64,000 bases of DNA from DASRDS01 sp035652495 (GCA_035652495.1 DASRDS010000204.1:1-64000), one strand, 5' to 3'; numbered from the stretch's first letter, positions 11,577 through 20,753 are shown. The notes: generated from the letters alone by a model not told the origin. A program made the numbers and translations.

Positions 11577-12002
11577 ATGCAGGGAATGCTCGCCGCCGTT
11601 TTCGCAATCGCCCTCGCCGTGTCACAACCGACCGGCCCTGGCGCCGCGGTCCGCACGATTGCACGCGGTGGCGACAGCCGCATGACCACTCACCGCGAGC
11701 TGGTGATCCGAACGGCGGGCTGGTGGCAGTTCATCTGGCACGAGCACAGTGGCTCGTACGAGCCACCCGACATCGACTTCTCCCGCCAGATGGTGCTTGC
11801 GGTCTTCGGCGGCCTGTCGCCTGCCGGCACGACGATCGAGATCACCAACGTTGTCCAGGGCCGCCGGGAGACGACCGTGCGCTATCGCGAGGTGGTTCCG
11901 ACGACGCGGATCGCTGACGGTCCACGCTCGGCGCCGTTTCACATCGTGGTCGTGCCGGCCAGCCTCGGCACGGTCACCTTCGTGAAGGTCACGGCTTCTT
12001 GA
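11577..12002 (+). CDS. Exported PrcB-like protein
   Basis: 141 residues with a short signal peptide (AAVFAIALAVSQPTGPGAA). The remainder matches the PrcB C-terminal pattern: IDFSRQMVLAVFGGLSPAG, a T-I-E-I strand, then SAPFHIVVVPASLGTVTF at the end. PrcB domains were named from a protease complex of treponemes and occur widely as small exported beta-proteins of unclear function. Its 3' end overlaps the end of the leftward SPFH operon by 14 bases, so the two are convergent. A protease-linked domain next to HflK/HflC relatives is suggestive only. Confidence 0.65.
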   Translation: MQGMLAAVFAIALAVSQPTGPGAAVRTIARGGDSRMTTHRELVIRTAGWWQFIWHEHSGSYEPPDIDFSRQMVLAVFGGLSPAGTTIEITNVVQGRRETTVRYREVVPTTRIADGPRSAPFHIVVVPASLGTVTFVKVTAS

Positions 12003-12933
12003 CGAGCTGGAGATCGACGGCCTTCGGATCGGCGCCCATCAACAGCTTGTCGATCTTCGGCAGCACCTCCTCCATCGTCTCGAGATAGAGGCGCGCCGCG
12101 GTGTCGCGCGGCGCCTTGCGGTATTCCTCGGCGACGTCAGCGAAGCGCGCGCCGTCGCCCCGGGCCATGTCCACGATCTGCGTGTTGTACGCGAGCGCCT
12201 CCTGCCCCTTCTGCGCGGCTTCGCCGCGCGCCACGGGCACAACGCCGTTCGCGTACGTTTCCGCTTCCCGCACAATCCGATCGCCGTCTTCGCGTGCCGC
12301 CGCGACGAGCCGAAAGGCCTCGACCACTTCGGCGGGCGGAACGATCGCATCGAGAATCACGCTGAGGATGGTGACGCCGCAGTCGAAGCGGCCCACCGAG
12401 GCCTCGGCGACTTGCTGCACCCGCTCCTGCACGGCAACCTTCTCCGTCGTCAGGAGATCGTCCACTCCGCGGCTGGCGACCACCTGCGCGAGCGCGCCGC
12501 GCGTGGCGTTCGCCACGACGTCGTTCACGTCGGCCGTGCGAAACAGGAACGCCGCCGGGTCGCTGATCGCGAACTGGACGACGACGCGGATGTTGAGGAC
12601 ATTGCGATCGCCGGTGAGGAATTGCGACCCGCTGACCGGTTGAGCAGGATCGAATCCGACGGTCAACCGTTTCGTCTCGCGGACGCGGAGCTTGTAGACG
12701 GTCGCGATCGGCGCCGGCCACGTCCAGTGCACGCCTGACGGCACCCGGCTCGCGACGACGCGTCCCAGCCGGACCACGACGGCCTGCTGATCGGCCGACA
12801 CGGCGTACGCGCCAGACGCGAGATAGGTCGCCAGCGCGCCGATCGCGGCGAGACGCCAATCGAGACGACGGAGCACATGCGCGCGTGGCGTCGTTTCCGG
12901 CGTGGTCGCCGGCTCGCGCACGTCAACGAGCAT
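11989..12933 (-). CDS. SPFH/HflK-like membrane protein (third gene of ATPase-SPFH operon)
   Basis: 314 residues: a short cytoplasmic N-terminus, one membrane helix (about 28-46), then a band-7/SPFH domain (VSADQQAVVVRLGRVV... VPSGVHWTWPAPIATVY) and a charged helical C-terminus with GEAAQKGQEALAYN. HflK and HflC normally form a cage around the FtsH protease. Here the gene overlaps the preceding SPFH gene by 11 bases and belongs to an operon whose first gene encodes a P-type ATPase fused to a similar domain. No ftsH is visible nearby. Confidence 0.85.
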   Translation of the reverse strand: MLVDVREPATTPETTPRAHVLRRLDWRLAAIGALATYLASGAYAVSADQQAVVVRLGRVVASRVPSGVHWTWPAPIATVYKLRVRETKRLTVGFDPAQPVSGSQFLTGDRNVLNIRVVVQFAISDPAAFLFRTADVNDVVANATRGALAQVVASRGVDDLLTTEKVAVQERVQQVAEASVGRFDCGVTILSVILDAIVPPAEVVEAFRLVAAAREDGDRIVREAETYANGVVPVARGEAAQKGQEALAYNTQIVDMARGDGARFADVAEEYRKAPRDTAARLYLETMEEVLPKIDKLLMGADPKAVDLQLVKKP

Positions 12934-13816
12934 CGGGCGCCTTTCCCTGCGTCAACAATTTCAGCAGTTCCGAATCGCCGGACAGAATGATCGATGTCTT
13001 CTCGTTAAGGATCTTCTTGTACGACTCGAGGGTGCGCAGGAATTTGTAGAACTGCGGGTTCTTGCCGTACGCCTGGCCATAGATCCGCGCGGCATCGGCA
13101 TCGCCCTGGCCCTTCAGCGTTTCGGCCTCGCGATACGCCTCCGCGAGCAGCTGTGTGCGCTGACGGTCGGCTTCGGCGCGAATGCGAAGCGCCTGCTCCT
13201 CGCCCTGCGCGCGATATTCCTTGGCGATGCGATCCCGTTCCGCGCGCATGCGCGCATAGACCGCGTACTTGTTCTGCTCGGGAAAATTGATCCGTTTCAA
13301 TTGGAGGTCGACGACGGCCACGCCGAACCGCCGTTCGGTTTCGACCGTCGCGCCGGCGCGGACCTGGTCGGCCAGCGCCTGCACGTGCGCCCGGCCGGGT
13401 TCGATTGACAACAGATCCGAGAGATCGATGCGGCCGATCGCCGCCGCCAGCGTCGCCCAGACGAGATCGTGGAGGCGCATCTCGGCGCCGGTCGCGTCGC
13501 CGACCGTCTGCAAAAACTTGTTCGAATCGACGATGCGCCAGCACACGGCGGAACCGATGACGAGGTTTTTCTTGTCGCGCGTCAGGAACTCGGACGAACC
13601 GGGGTCGTAGACCATCAGGCGCTTGTCGAATCGCAGCACCGACTCGACAGGAAACTTGAAGTGGAGACCGGCCTCGGTGACGGTGCGTGTCGGCCGGCCG
13701 AAGAGCGTCACGATCGCGGTGTCCGTTTCCGCGACCGTGAAGGTCGACAGCCACACCACGAGCGTGGCGGCGACCAGCACGACGGTTTTCGCATAGCGGC
13801 GGCCGAGGGTGATCAT
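12923..13816 (-). CDS. HflC-like SPFH protein (second gene of ATPase-SPFH operon)
   Basis: 297 residues. One N-terminal membrane helix (VVLVAATLVVWLSTFTV) is followed by an HflC-type SPFH domain: ETDTAIVTLFGRPTRTVTEAGLHFKFP, ITR-like RINFPEQNKYAVYARMRAER, then the helical stretch RIRAEADRQRTQLLAEAYRE and the conserved C-terminal YKKILNEKTSIILSGDSELL. The start codon abuts the stop of the ATPase-SPFH gene (TGAATG), so the proteins are made together and are likely to assemble with one another. HflC homologues regulate membrane proteolysis; in this setting a scaffold for the pump is equally plausible. Confidence 0.88.
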   Translation of the reverse strand: MITLGRRYAKTVVLVAATLVVWLSTFTVAETDTAIVTLFGRPTRTVTEAGLHFKFPVESVLRFDKRLMVYDPGSSEFLTRDKKNLVIGSAVCWRIVDSNKFLQTVGDATGAEMRLHDLVWATLAAAIGRIDLSDLLSIEPGRAHVQALADQVRAGATVETERRFGVAVVDLQLKRINFPEQNKYAVYARMRAERDRIAKEYRAQGEEQALRIRAEADRQRTQLLAEAYREAETLKGQGDADAARIYGQAYGKNPQFYKFLRTLESYKKILNEKTSIILSGDSELLKLLTQGKAPDAR

Positions 13817-16800
13817 TCAGCGTTCCTCTTCGTCGTAGGCACTGGCTGGCGGCTTGCCGCCGATGAACTTCAGGAGATCGGCGTCTCCGACGAACACGAG
13901 CGTCCGGCGGCCGCCCCGATGTTCGTCCGTGATCGTGATCCGCTTGCCGGACAGAACGGCGTCGACGGTTTCCATCTGCAGGCGAAACATCGTCAACGGC
14001 AGATTGACGATGCCGGCGAGGCGGGCGGCGAAACGGGCGGCGTCGCCGTCGGCCTGCGCGACGCGCGACGCCCGATAGCCGGCGGCCTGTTCGAGCTGCG
14101 CCTGCGCGCCGCCGCGCGCCAGCGGAATCGCTTCCTTCGCGTAGGCGTCGGATTCGTTGACGCGCATCACGCGCTCCTCTTCCGCGCTCGCGACGTCACG
14201 GAACGCTTCGACCACTTCGACCGGCGGATGCACGTCGGCGAGATGGATGCCGACGAGATCGACGCCGGCGCCGACCGACGTGAGTCGAGCGCGCACGCCG
14301 TCGGCCCACGCCTCCTCGAGACGATGGCGATCGGTGGTCAGCAGGCGGTCGAGCGAATAGCCGGCCGCGAGGTTGCGCAGCACGCCCTCGGCCATCATGC
14401 GTACGACGGCGTCACCGTCACGGACGTTGAACAGATAGCGGGCGGGGTCGGCGATCTCGAAGTGCACCACCGCGTACAGCTCCGACATGTTCTCGTCGCC
14501 GGTCAGCACGAGATTTTCGTCGGCGACCTGCTGGACGTCCCCGTCGCCATGCGTCGTGTTCCACTCGAGATCGATCGGCCCGGCACTCCGACGCGCCGGC
14601 GATCGGAAGCCGAGTTCGAGGACGCGGATGCGCCGAGGCGCGAGGCGCGTGACCGACTCGATCGGCCACGGCGCGCGGAGGTGCAGTCCGGGCTGGAGGC
14701 GCGCATCGACGAGGCGACCGAATCGCAGGACCGCCCCGGTCTCCGCCGGGCCGATGACGACCACGCCGGTCGAGAGCCAGACGAGCGCGGCCGCCCCGGC
14801 GGCGCTTCGCGCGATCGCGCGCCAGTGGCGGAACAGCATCTGTCGAAGCGTCGCGTCGAGGAGTGCCCACCGCTCGCGCGCCCACATCACCAGACGCTGT
14901 CCCCATTGTTCCCACGTCTTCGGATCGCGGACGCGGTGCTCCACGATCAGGCTGACCGAACTGAGGATGACCGCCAGCGATACGAACTGATGCAGCAGCG
15001 CCGATCCGGCCGGCGTCAGCACACCGGCGGCGGCGGCGAGAATCGCGGCGACGTTGACGCCGAGGGCGAACGCCACGATGTTGAATCGCACGCGCTTGAC
15101 CGTCTTGCGAGCGAACGCGATCGCTTCGGGGATCGCATCGAGGCGAGGCTCGAGGACGACGACCTGTGCCGCTTCGGCGGAGAGATCGGCGGCGCCGCGG
15201 CCGAAGGCCGCGCCGACGTGAGCCGCCGCCAGCGACGGAGCATCGTTGATGCCGTCGCCCACCATCAGGACGCGCGTACCGTCCGCGCCGAGCGCGCGAA
15301 TTCGCTCGAGCTTCCGCTCCGGCAGTTGTTCGGCGGCAACGAATTCCGGCTCGATACCGACGTCGCCCGCCACCGCCTGGGCGACAGCCTGCTCGTCACC
15401 CGTCAGCAGGTAGATGTTCTTGATGCCGAGTTGCCGGATCGCCTGAATCGCGCGCGCGGCGTCGGGACGGGGCTGATCGTGCAACGCGATCACGCCGGCG
15501 GCCGCGCCATCCACGAGCACGACGAGATGAGTGTCGCCGGCACGGCCGCAGCGGCCCCGGAGCGAATCGACGTCGGCGGTCGCGGCCGGCGCTGTCTGCG
15601 CCGCGAACGCGGCACTGCCCACGGCAATCGTGCGCGATGCGATGCGGCCGGTGACGCCGAGACCCGGGCGCTGCGCAAACGTCTCGGCCCCCGACAGCGG
15701 CAGTTGCCGGCGCGCCGCCTCGGCGACGATCGCGCGGCCGAACGCGTGCTCCGACCGCTGCTCGATCGACGCGGCGAGCCGCAGGATCTCGTCGGGCCCG
15801 AACGTTGGGGACGCCGCCACGTCGGTGACCGACGGATGTCCGGCCGTGAGCGTGCCGGTCTTGTCGAAGACGACGGCGGTCACCTGGCTGAGCGATTCGA
15901 GCGCGTCGCCCCCTTTCACGAGGACGCCTTCCCGTGCCAGGCGCGCCAGCGCCGCCGCGAACGCCGCCGGCGCGGCATACACGAGCGCGCACGAGCAGGC
16001 GACGAGCAGCACCGCCGCCGATCGAAGTGCCTGTCCGGTCAGCAGGTACACCAGCAGCGCGCTGAGCAGGATTGCCGGAAGGAACCACTGGGCGAGACGA
16101 TCCGCGCCGCGCACGACGGACGCACGCCGGAGGCGCGCGTCGCGGACGAGACGGCCGATGCGGGCGAGCGTCGTGTCCTCACCGATCCGTTCCGGCCGGA
16201 TGTCGATCGCGCCGTGTTGCACGATCGTCCCGCTGAAGACGCGCGCGCCGGCCGACTTGGCCGCCGGCGTCGATTCGCCGGTGACGAGCGCCTGGTCGAC
16301 GGACGCGTCACCGTCGATCACCACGCCGTCGACCGGGATGCGCTCGCCGCTGCGCACGATCACCCGATCGCTGAGGCGGATCTCGGTCGCGGCGACAGCG
16401 AACTCGCGGCCGTCGCGAACGACGGCGGCGTGATCGGGCTGGAGCGACATCAGCCCGGCGATCGCGCGATCCGCTCGATGCATCGCCCAGTGCTCGAGCG
16501 CATCGCCCGCGAGCACGATCAGGATGACTTCGGCCGCCGCCAGGAACTCGCCGGCGAGCGCCGCGATCAGCGCGGCGACGCCGATCGTCACGTCGTAGGT
16601 GATGCGACGCGCCACGAAGGCCGAGCGCACGCGTCGCGCAAGCGGATACGCTCCCACCGCCGCGACGATCAGCGCCGTGTTGACGCCCACGATGCTCGTC
16701 ACCCACCCAAGCGCGTTCAGCAGCAGCGTGACGACGGCCCCCGCGAGAAGGAGCGCACGCGCACGGCGCGTCCGCGGCCACGCGAGCGTGTGATCGTGCA

Positions 16801-16822
16801 GGTGCGCGGTGTTCGCCGTCAT
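13817..16822 (-). CDS. P-type metal ATPase fused to a C-terminal SPFH/HflK domain
   Basis: 1001 residues in one uninterrupted frame. Residues 1 to about 630 are a P1B-like ATPase: TGES at 181-184, DKTGT with Asp320, GDGINDAP at 522-529, several membrane helices. The membrane metal motif reads CSC (276-278) instead of CPC, and the nucleotide-binding SEHP reads SEHA. After a linker comes a helix (about 671-690) and a full HflK-like SPFH domain (GPAETGAVLRFGRL..., VHPPVEVVEAFRDV..., VFVGDADLLKFIGG). The frame stays open with no internal stop or obvious sequence anomaly, so this is a true fusion. Two separate SPFH genes follow with coupled starts. It is transcribed away from the ZnuCB-like genes. 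Confidence 0.9.
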   Translation of the reverse strand: MTANTAHLHDHTLAWPRTRRARALLLAGAVVTLLLNALGWVTSIVGVNTALIVAAVGAYPLARRVRSAFVARRITYDVTIGVAALIAALAGEFLAAAEVILIVLAGDALEHWAMHRADRAIAGLMSLQPDHAAVVRDGREFAVAATEIRLSDRVIVRSGERIPVDGVVIDGDASVDQALVTGESTPAAKSAGARVFSGTIVQHGAIDIRPERIGEDTTLARIGRLVRDARLRRASVVRGADRLAQWFLPAILLSALLVYLLTGQALRSAAVLLVACSCALVYAAPAAFAAALARLAREGVLVKGGDALESLSQVTAVVFDKTGTLTAGHPSVTDVAASPTFGPDEILRLAASIEQRSEHAFGRAIVAEAARRQLPLSGAETFAQRPGLGVTGRIASRTIAVGSAAFAAQTAPAATADVDSLRGRCGRAGDTHLVVLVDGAAAGVIALHDQPRPDAARAIQAIRQLGIKNIYLLTGDEQAVAQAVAGDVGIEPEFVAAEQLPERKLERIRALGADGTRVLMVGDGINDAPSLAAAHVGAAFGRGAADLSAEAAQVVVLEPRLDAIPEAIAFARKTVKRVRFNIVAFALGVNVAAILAAAAGVLTPAGSALLHQFVSLAVILSSVSLIVEHRVRDPKTWEQWGQRLVMWARERWALLDATLRQMLFRHWRAIARSAAGAAALVWLSTGVVVIGPAETGAVLRFGRLVDARLQPGLHLRAPWPIESVTRLAPRRIRVLELGFRSPARRSAGPIDLEWNTTHGDGDVQQVADENLVLTGDENMSELYAVVHFEIADPARYLFNVRDGDAVVRMMAEGVLRNLAAGYSLDRLLTTDRHRLEEAWADGVRARLTSVGAGVDLVGIHLADVHPPVEVVEAFRDVASAEEERVMRVNESDAYAKEAIPLARGGAQAQLEQAAGYRASRVAQADGDAARFAARLAGIVNLPLTMFRLQMETVDAVLSGKRITITDEHRGGRRTLVFVGDADLLKFIGGKPPASAYDEEER

Positions 16823-16962
16823 CGGCGTTCACTCCACTCCGCTTAGTCGCGCGAGAACACAACTTTCCAATGGAGGCGACGAATCGACCACTCAATGGTT
16901 GAAACCGTCACACGGGCGGATCCCGCAAGACGCGCGCTGCCAGATGCGCATACTTCTGGGTC

Positions 16963-17691
16963 GTGACCGATCCTCTTCTGCGCGTCGAGCATCTCTCGTT
17001 GCATGTCGGGGCGACTCCGATCGTCCGCGATGTGACCTTCTCCGTCGCCGCCGGGGAGTCGCTGGCGATCATCGGCCCGAACGGCGCGGGCAAGACGCTG
17101 TTGTTCCGGGCGCTGATCGGCGCCGTGCCCTTCGAGGGCACGATTCGGTGGAAGGCGGGCATCCGAATCGGCTACGTTCCCCAGAAGCTGGATCTCACGC
17201 GCGACGTGCCGATCACCGGCTTTGACTTTCTCCGCGCCAAACCGGGCGCGAGCACGATCGGTGGCACCGGCCTCGCCGCCATCCTCGCGGACGTGGGTCT
17301 CCCCACCGCGATCGCGCACCTGTCGATCGGCTCGATCTCGGGCGGTCAGTTTCAGCGGCTCCTCGTCGCCTTCGCGCTCGTCGACCACCCCGACGTCCTG
17401 CTGCTCGACGAGCCGACCGCCGGCGTCGACGAGCCGGGGCAAGAGCGGCTGAACGAACTCGTCGCCCGGCTGCAGTGCGAACGCAACATGACGGTGCTGC
17501 TGATCTCGCACGACCTGTCGGTCGTGTTCAGGCACGCGACGCAAGTGCTGTGTCTGGGCCGCGAACACGTCTGCGTCGGCGCGCCGCGCACGGTGCTGAC
17601 ATCCGAACGGCTCAGCGCGATCTACGGCGAGGAGGTCGCGTTGCACGTGCACGACACCGGAGAGGGGACGGCATGTCGGTGGCAACGCTGA
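16963..17691 (+). CDS. ABC transporter ATP-binding protein, Zn/Mn (ZnuC/TroB) type
   Basis: 242 residues from GTG 16963. Walker A GPNGAGKT, Q-loop VPQK, the ABC signature written ISGGQ, Walker B VLLLDEPTAGVD, and the switch His in LLISHD are all present. Size and the short VPQKLDLTRDVPIT region match the metal-uptake (ZnuC/MntB) group. The permease gene overlaps its end by 19 bases. No periplasmic substrate-binding partner gene lies beside it, which is unusual for this uptake class. Confidence 0.88.
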   Translation: MTDPLLRVEHLSLHVGATPIVRDVTFSVAAGESLAIIGPNGAGKTLLFRALIGAVPFEGTIRWKAGIRIGYVPQKLDLTRDVPITGFDFLRAKPGASTIGGTGLAAILADVGLPTAIAHLSIGSISGGQFQRLLVAFALVDHPDVLLLDEPTAGVDEPGQERLNELVARLQCERNMTVLLISHDLSVVFRHATQVLCLGREHVCVGAPRTVLTSERLSAIYGEEVALHVHDTGEGTACRWQR

Positions 17692-18440
17692 TTCTCGCGG
17701 CGGCCGTGGCCATGGCCGCCGGCCTCGTTGGCTGTTTTGCCGTGATGCGACGGATGGCGCTCGCCGGCGACGCCCTGTCGCACGTCGCGCTGCCGGGCAT
17801 CGGCGTCGCCCTCGCCCTCCACGTGCACCCGCTCCTCGGCGCAACGGCGATGCTGTTCTTCGGCGGTCTCGTCGTGTGGGCATTCGAGGAGCGCTCGCGA
17901 CTGGCCACCGAGACGTTGATCGGTGTCGTCTTTTCGGCCGCGCTCGCCATCGGCAGCATGACGACGTCGGGCGAGGACTTGATCGAGGCGCTGTTCGGCG
18001 GCGAAGCCGGGCAACCCTCATCGGTCGAAACCACATTCGTCCTGCTCGCCGCGTTGGCGGTCACGTGGTTCGTTGTGGCGAGGAAGCGTGCGCTCGTCGT
18101 GGCGCTCGTCTCCCCCGACATCGCACGCACCGTCGGCATCAACGTTCGGCTGCTGAATCTTCTGTATCTACAGATGTTCGCGCTGACGATCGCGCTCGGC
18201 CTGCGCTATCTCGGCGTGCTGCTGATGGGATCGCTCATCATCGTGCCGGCGGCGACGGCGAAGCAGCTATCGCGGAACCTGTCGCAGATGCTGGCCATTG
18301 CGGCGGCGATGGCTGTCGCTGTGACGCTCGGCGGCTCTGCCGTCGCCTCCTGGACGCACCGGCCAACGGGTCCGTGCATCGTCACGCTCGCTGCGACGTG
18401 CTTCTTTCTGACGTTTGTGCGGCACCAGGAGTCGGCGTGA
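17673..18440 (+). CDS. ABC-3 family metal transporter permease (ZnuB/TroC type)
   Basis: 255 residues from ATG 17673, preceded by GGAGAGGGG. About seven or eight membrane helices; the landmark MRRMALAGDALSHVALPGIG is the coupling motif typical of the ABC-3 family, and GLRYLGVLLMGSLIIVPAATA is the conserved late helix pair. It works with the ATPase encoded just upstream, importing zinc or manganese if it behaves like its family. The frame is open upstream inside the ATPase gene, but that extension is not membrane-like. Confidence 0.88.
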   Translation: MSVATLILAAAVAMAAGLVGCFAVMRRMALAGDALSHVALPGIGVALALHVHPLLGATAMLFFGGLVVWAFEERSRLATETLIGVVFSAALAIGSMTTSGEDLIEALFGGEAGQPSSVETTFVLLAALAVTWFVVARKRALVVALVSPDIARTVGINVRLLNLLYLQMFALTIALGLRYLGVLLMGSLIIVPAATAKQLSRNLSQMLAIAAAMAVAVTLGGSAVASWTHRPTGPCIVTLAATCFFLTFVRHQESA

Positions 18441-18561
18441 CGCAGACGTGCCTTACCGTCACCAACGATGAAGTCGTGGCAGCCGTTTGACGGTGAAGAT
18501 CGACCGTCCAATGGAATTCGCACGCCACACCGACGTCCTCGCGGTGAGATGACGCGATCCG

Positions 18562-18732
18562 ATGGACCCCACTCGCGACTCGCGTCCAGCGAAGACGTGT
18601 CGCGGACCACGCAAGCGCGTCCGCCCGATCAAAATGCGCGACAACGGCTCGTGGGAACTCTGGGTGCTCATCGGGTGGCTCGCGTTCCTCGTCCTGGTGG
18701 TCCTGCCGTGGATGATCCGGCACAGCCAATGA
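18562..18732 (+). CDS. Small single-pass membrane protein (56 aa) with PWMIRHS motif
   Basis: ATG 18562 gives a basic N-terminus (KTCRGPRKRVRPIK), one membrane helix (LWVLIGWLAFLVLVVL) and the C-terminal PWMIRHSQ. An internal ATG at 18634 would leave a 32-residue protein with the whole helix. Its end overlaps the start of the next gene as ATGA (18729-18732). It matches the small proteins at 1819-1992 and 20391-20615 in size, topology and the W-M-x-x-H-S signature just after the helix. It lies about 120 bases downstream of the ABC permease gene. Confidence 0.6.
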   Translation: MDPTRDSRPAKTCRGPRKRVRPIKMRDNGSWELWVLIGWLAFLVLVVLPWMIRHSQ

Positions 18733-18965
18733 CCGCTCGCTCCGATCGATTCGTGGACCTTGCAATCCTGTGGGCAGATGGCGACCTGTCGTGCCAACTC
18801 GCGGTCGACGGAACGCGGTATCGCATTTCTGTCGTACGCGATGGGACAACCGTCGCGTGCGAGGTGTGCGCCAGCGCCGCTCGTGCGCTGATGGTGGGAG
18901 CCACCTGGCAGTCGACACATCGACCGAGCGTCAGAGCGACAGTTCGCGCATCGCTCGGCTCCTGA
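18729..18965 (+). CDS. Small hypothetical protein (78 aa)
   Basis: The start at ATG 18729 overlaps the stop of the small membrane protein upstream, arguing for co-translation. The 78-residue product looks soluble: a compact beta-rich first half (LAILWADGDLSCQLAVDGTRYRISVVRDG) with two later cysteines in ACEVC. No family is recognised. A longer reading from 18468 is open, but it runs through the membrane-protein gene in another frame and is not credible. Confidence 0.45.
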   Translation: MTARSDRFVDLAILWADGDLSCQLAVDGTRYRISVVRDGTTVACEVCASAARALMVGATWQSTHRPSVRATVRASLGS

Positions 18966-18978
18966 GCACAATCGAGGC

Positions 18979-20199
18979 TCACTCGAAGCGGAGCGCCTCG
19001 ACCGGGTCCATCGCCGACGCGCGATTCGCGGGATACAAACCGAACACCAGCCCGACGCCCGTGGCAAACGTCACGGCGATCGCGATCGCCTTTGGGGAGA
19101 TCAGCATGGGCCAGCCGAGACTGTCGGTCAGAACCCGTGCCGCGATGACGCCGAGGGCGAGACCGGCCGCGCCGCCGAGCAGTCCGATGACGAGCGCCTC
19201 CACCAGGAACTGGAGGCGGACGTGCCGCTGCCTGGCGCCAATCGCCATCCGCAATCCGATCTCGCGGGTCCGTTCGCTCACGGACACCAGCATGATGTTC
19301 ATGACCCCGACGCCGCCGACCAGCAGCGACACGAGCGCCACCGCCGACACCATCAGACCCGACGTGCGCGCCGCCTCTTCGCGGACGCGAATGGCGTCGT
19401 CGTCCGTGCGGAGGTCGAAGTCGTCCTCCATGCCGGCCACGCGACGATGACGGTCGCGCAGCAGCGCGGTCAGATGCTCGCGCGCGAGCGGCAGCAGCTC
19501 CGCCGAAACAGCGGAACACATGATGTCCTCGATAAACGTGGTCCGTCGAAAAAAGACGATGGCGGTGGTGTACGGCAGGATGATGAAGTCGTCCTGGTCC
19601 TGTCCGACCGAGGACTGCCCCTTCGGCTTCAGCACGCCGACAACGGTGAACGGCACCGACCCGAGACGCACCGATTGTCCGACCGGATTCTCGTCGCCGA
19701 AGACTTCATCGGCGACGACTCGTCCCAGGAGGCAGACTTTCGAGCGCTGCTGCACGTCGACATCGGTGAAGACGTCGCCGTCCTCGACCGGCCACTTTCG
19801 CACCTGGACGTAGTCGGCCGTGACTCCGCGATAAGTGGTGCGCCAGTTGCGGTTTCCGTGAATGATCTGAATCGGCGAATCGACCTGCGGTGTGCACCGT
19901 GAAATCTCCGGTACCTCCTGCGGGATCGCGGCGCTGTCTTCGGCCGTGAGCGTCGCCGCGATGCCGCCCGCGCGGTCGCGCACGCCGCCGGCGCGCTTGA
20001 CACTGGCCTGCACCCACAGCAGGTTGTCGCCGAGCGCGACCAGATCCTCGTGGATCGCCGCGGCGCTCCCCTCGCCCAACGCGACGGTGCACAACGTGGC
20101 GCCGATCCCAATGGCGACCCCGAGAATCGCGAGCGTGCTGCGCAGACGATGGCGCAGCACTGCCGCGAAGGCGACGCGAATGAGAACCAGATCCGACAC
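18979..20199 (-). CDS. MacB-like ABC transporter permease (MacB_PCD + FtsX)
   Basis: 406 residues. An N-terminal membrane helix (LRSTLAILGVAIGIGATL) is followed by a large periplasmic core (about 45-270, including LLGRVVADEVFGDENPVGQ) and three C-terminal helices with the FtsX-type SERTREIGLRMAIGARQ loop. This is the MacB/LolE architecture without a fused ATPase. Such permeases drive efflux or lipoprotein handling with an ATPase and a periplasmic adaptor. Neither partner is adjacent here, so they would have to be encoded elsewhere. Confidence 0.85.
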   Translation of the reverse strand: MSDLVLIRVAFAAVLRHRLRSTLAILGVAIGIGATLCTVALGEGSAAAIHEDLVALGDNLLWVQASVKRAGGVRDRAGGIAATLTAEDSAAIPQEVPEISRCTPQVDSPIQIIHGNRNWRTTYRGVTADYVQVRKWPVEDGDVFTDVDVQQRSKVCLLGRVVADEVFGDENPVGQSVRLGSVPFTVVGVLKPKGQSSVGQDQDDFIILPYTTAIVFFRRTTFIEDIMCSAVSAELLPLAREHLTALLRDRHRRVAGMEDDFDLRTDDDAIRVREEAARTSGLMVSAVALVSLLVGGVGVMNIMLVSVSERTREIGLRMAIGARQRHVRLQFLVEALVIGLLGGAAGLALGVIAARVLTDSLGWPMLISPKAIAIAVTFATGVGLVFGLYPANRASAMDPVEALRFE

Positions 20200-20390
20200 G
20201 CGCCGCGAGCGTAGCGAATCTCCGGAACGCCGACGACGGCGACGGCACGAACGGTCATGCGGCTCGCATCAACATCCGGATGCGCCGAACGAACGGCGCG
20301 ACGTGAGGTCGGCGATAGCCGATTCGGGCGGACGCGTCGCGGACCGCGGCGCAATCGGGCGGACGGAATGGATTTCCGGAACCGGTCAGG

Positions 20391-20615
20391 TCACCGCCTG
20401 TGCTGATTCGTCCGCGTCGCGCCGTGCTCCGGCACGTGGCTCGAGTGCTGCCACATCCATGGAATGAAGAGGAATATGAGCACGCTAATGAGCACGACGA
20501 ATGCCCAGAAATAGCCCGTCGTGTGCTTGTACCACTTCAGGCGCCGCAACCGTTTCCGTGACCCCCGAAAAATCTTGTCGGCGGATCTCGTCTGATTGGG
20601 ACCGCCGGCGCTCAT
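20391..20615 (-). CDS. Small single-pass membrane protein (74 aa) with PWMWQHS motif
   Basis: The ATG at 20615 is used here; a GTG four codons upstream (20627) is possible. A basic N-terminus (RGSRKRLRRLKWYKH) precedes one membrane helix (YFWAFVVLISVLIFLFI) and the tail PWMWQHSSHVPEHG with extra histidines. It is the third member in this window of the small W-M-(W/I)-x-H-S group (with 1819-1992 and 18562-18732). The tail carries several His residues that could bind a metal. No named family is recognised. Confidence 0.6.
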   Translation of the reverse strand: MSAGGPNQTRSADKIFRGSRKRLRRLKWYKHTTGYFWAFVVLISVLIFLFIPWMWQHSSHVPEHGATRTNQHRR

Positions 20616-20753
20616 CGGTATCGCCACGCGAACACCGGCGGAAGATATTCAGTTCCGTTGATCGCGTCGCCGCGTTTTGAACGAGTGGTCGGTCGATCTG
20701 AACAGAAGGGCGCCGCAGCAAACTGGATAGCCGGAGCTCGCGCGAGTCGCGCG

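Noticed and set aside
13469..16846. A 1125-codon open frame on the plus strand opposite the ATPase-SPFH operon
   Set aside because: It is Arg/His/Asp-rich, has no domain motifs, and mirrors the third-position GC of the genuine genes on the minus strand. Similar mirror frames occur at 3978-5273, 39531-41003 and 41886-44174.
16823..16962. Imperfect palindrome built on CCAATGG/TCAATGG between the divergent ATPase-SPFH and ZnuC-like genes as a metalloregulator operator
   Set aside because: Symmetry is weak and does not match a Zur, MntR or CueR site that I can state with confidence.
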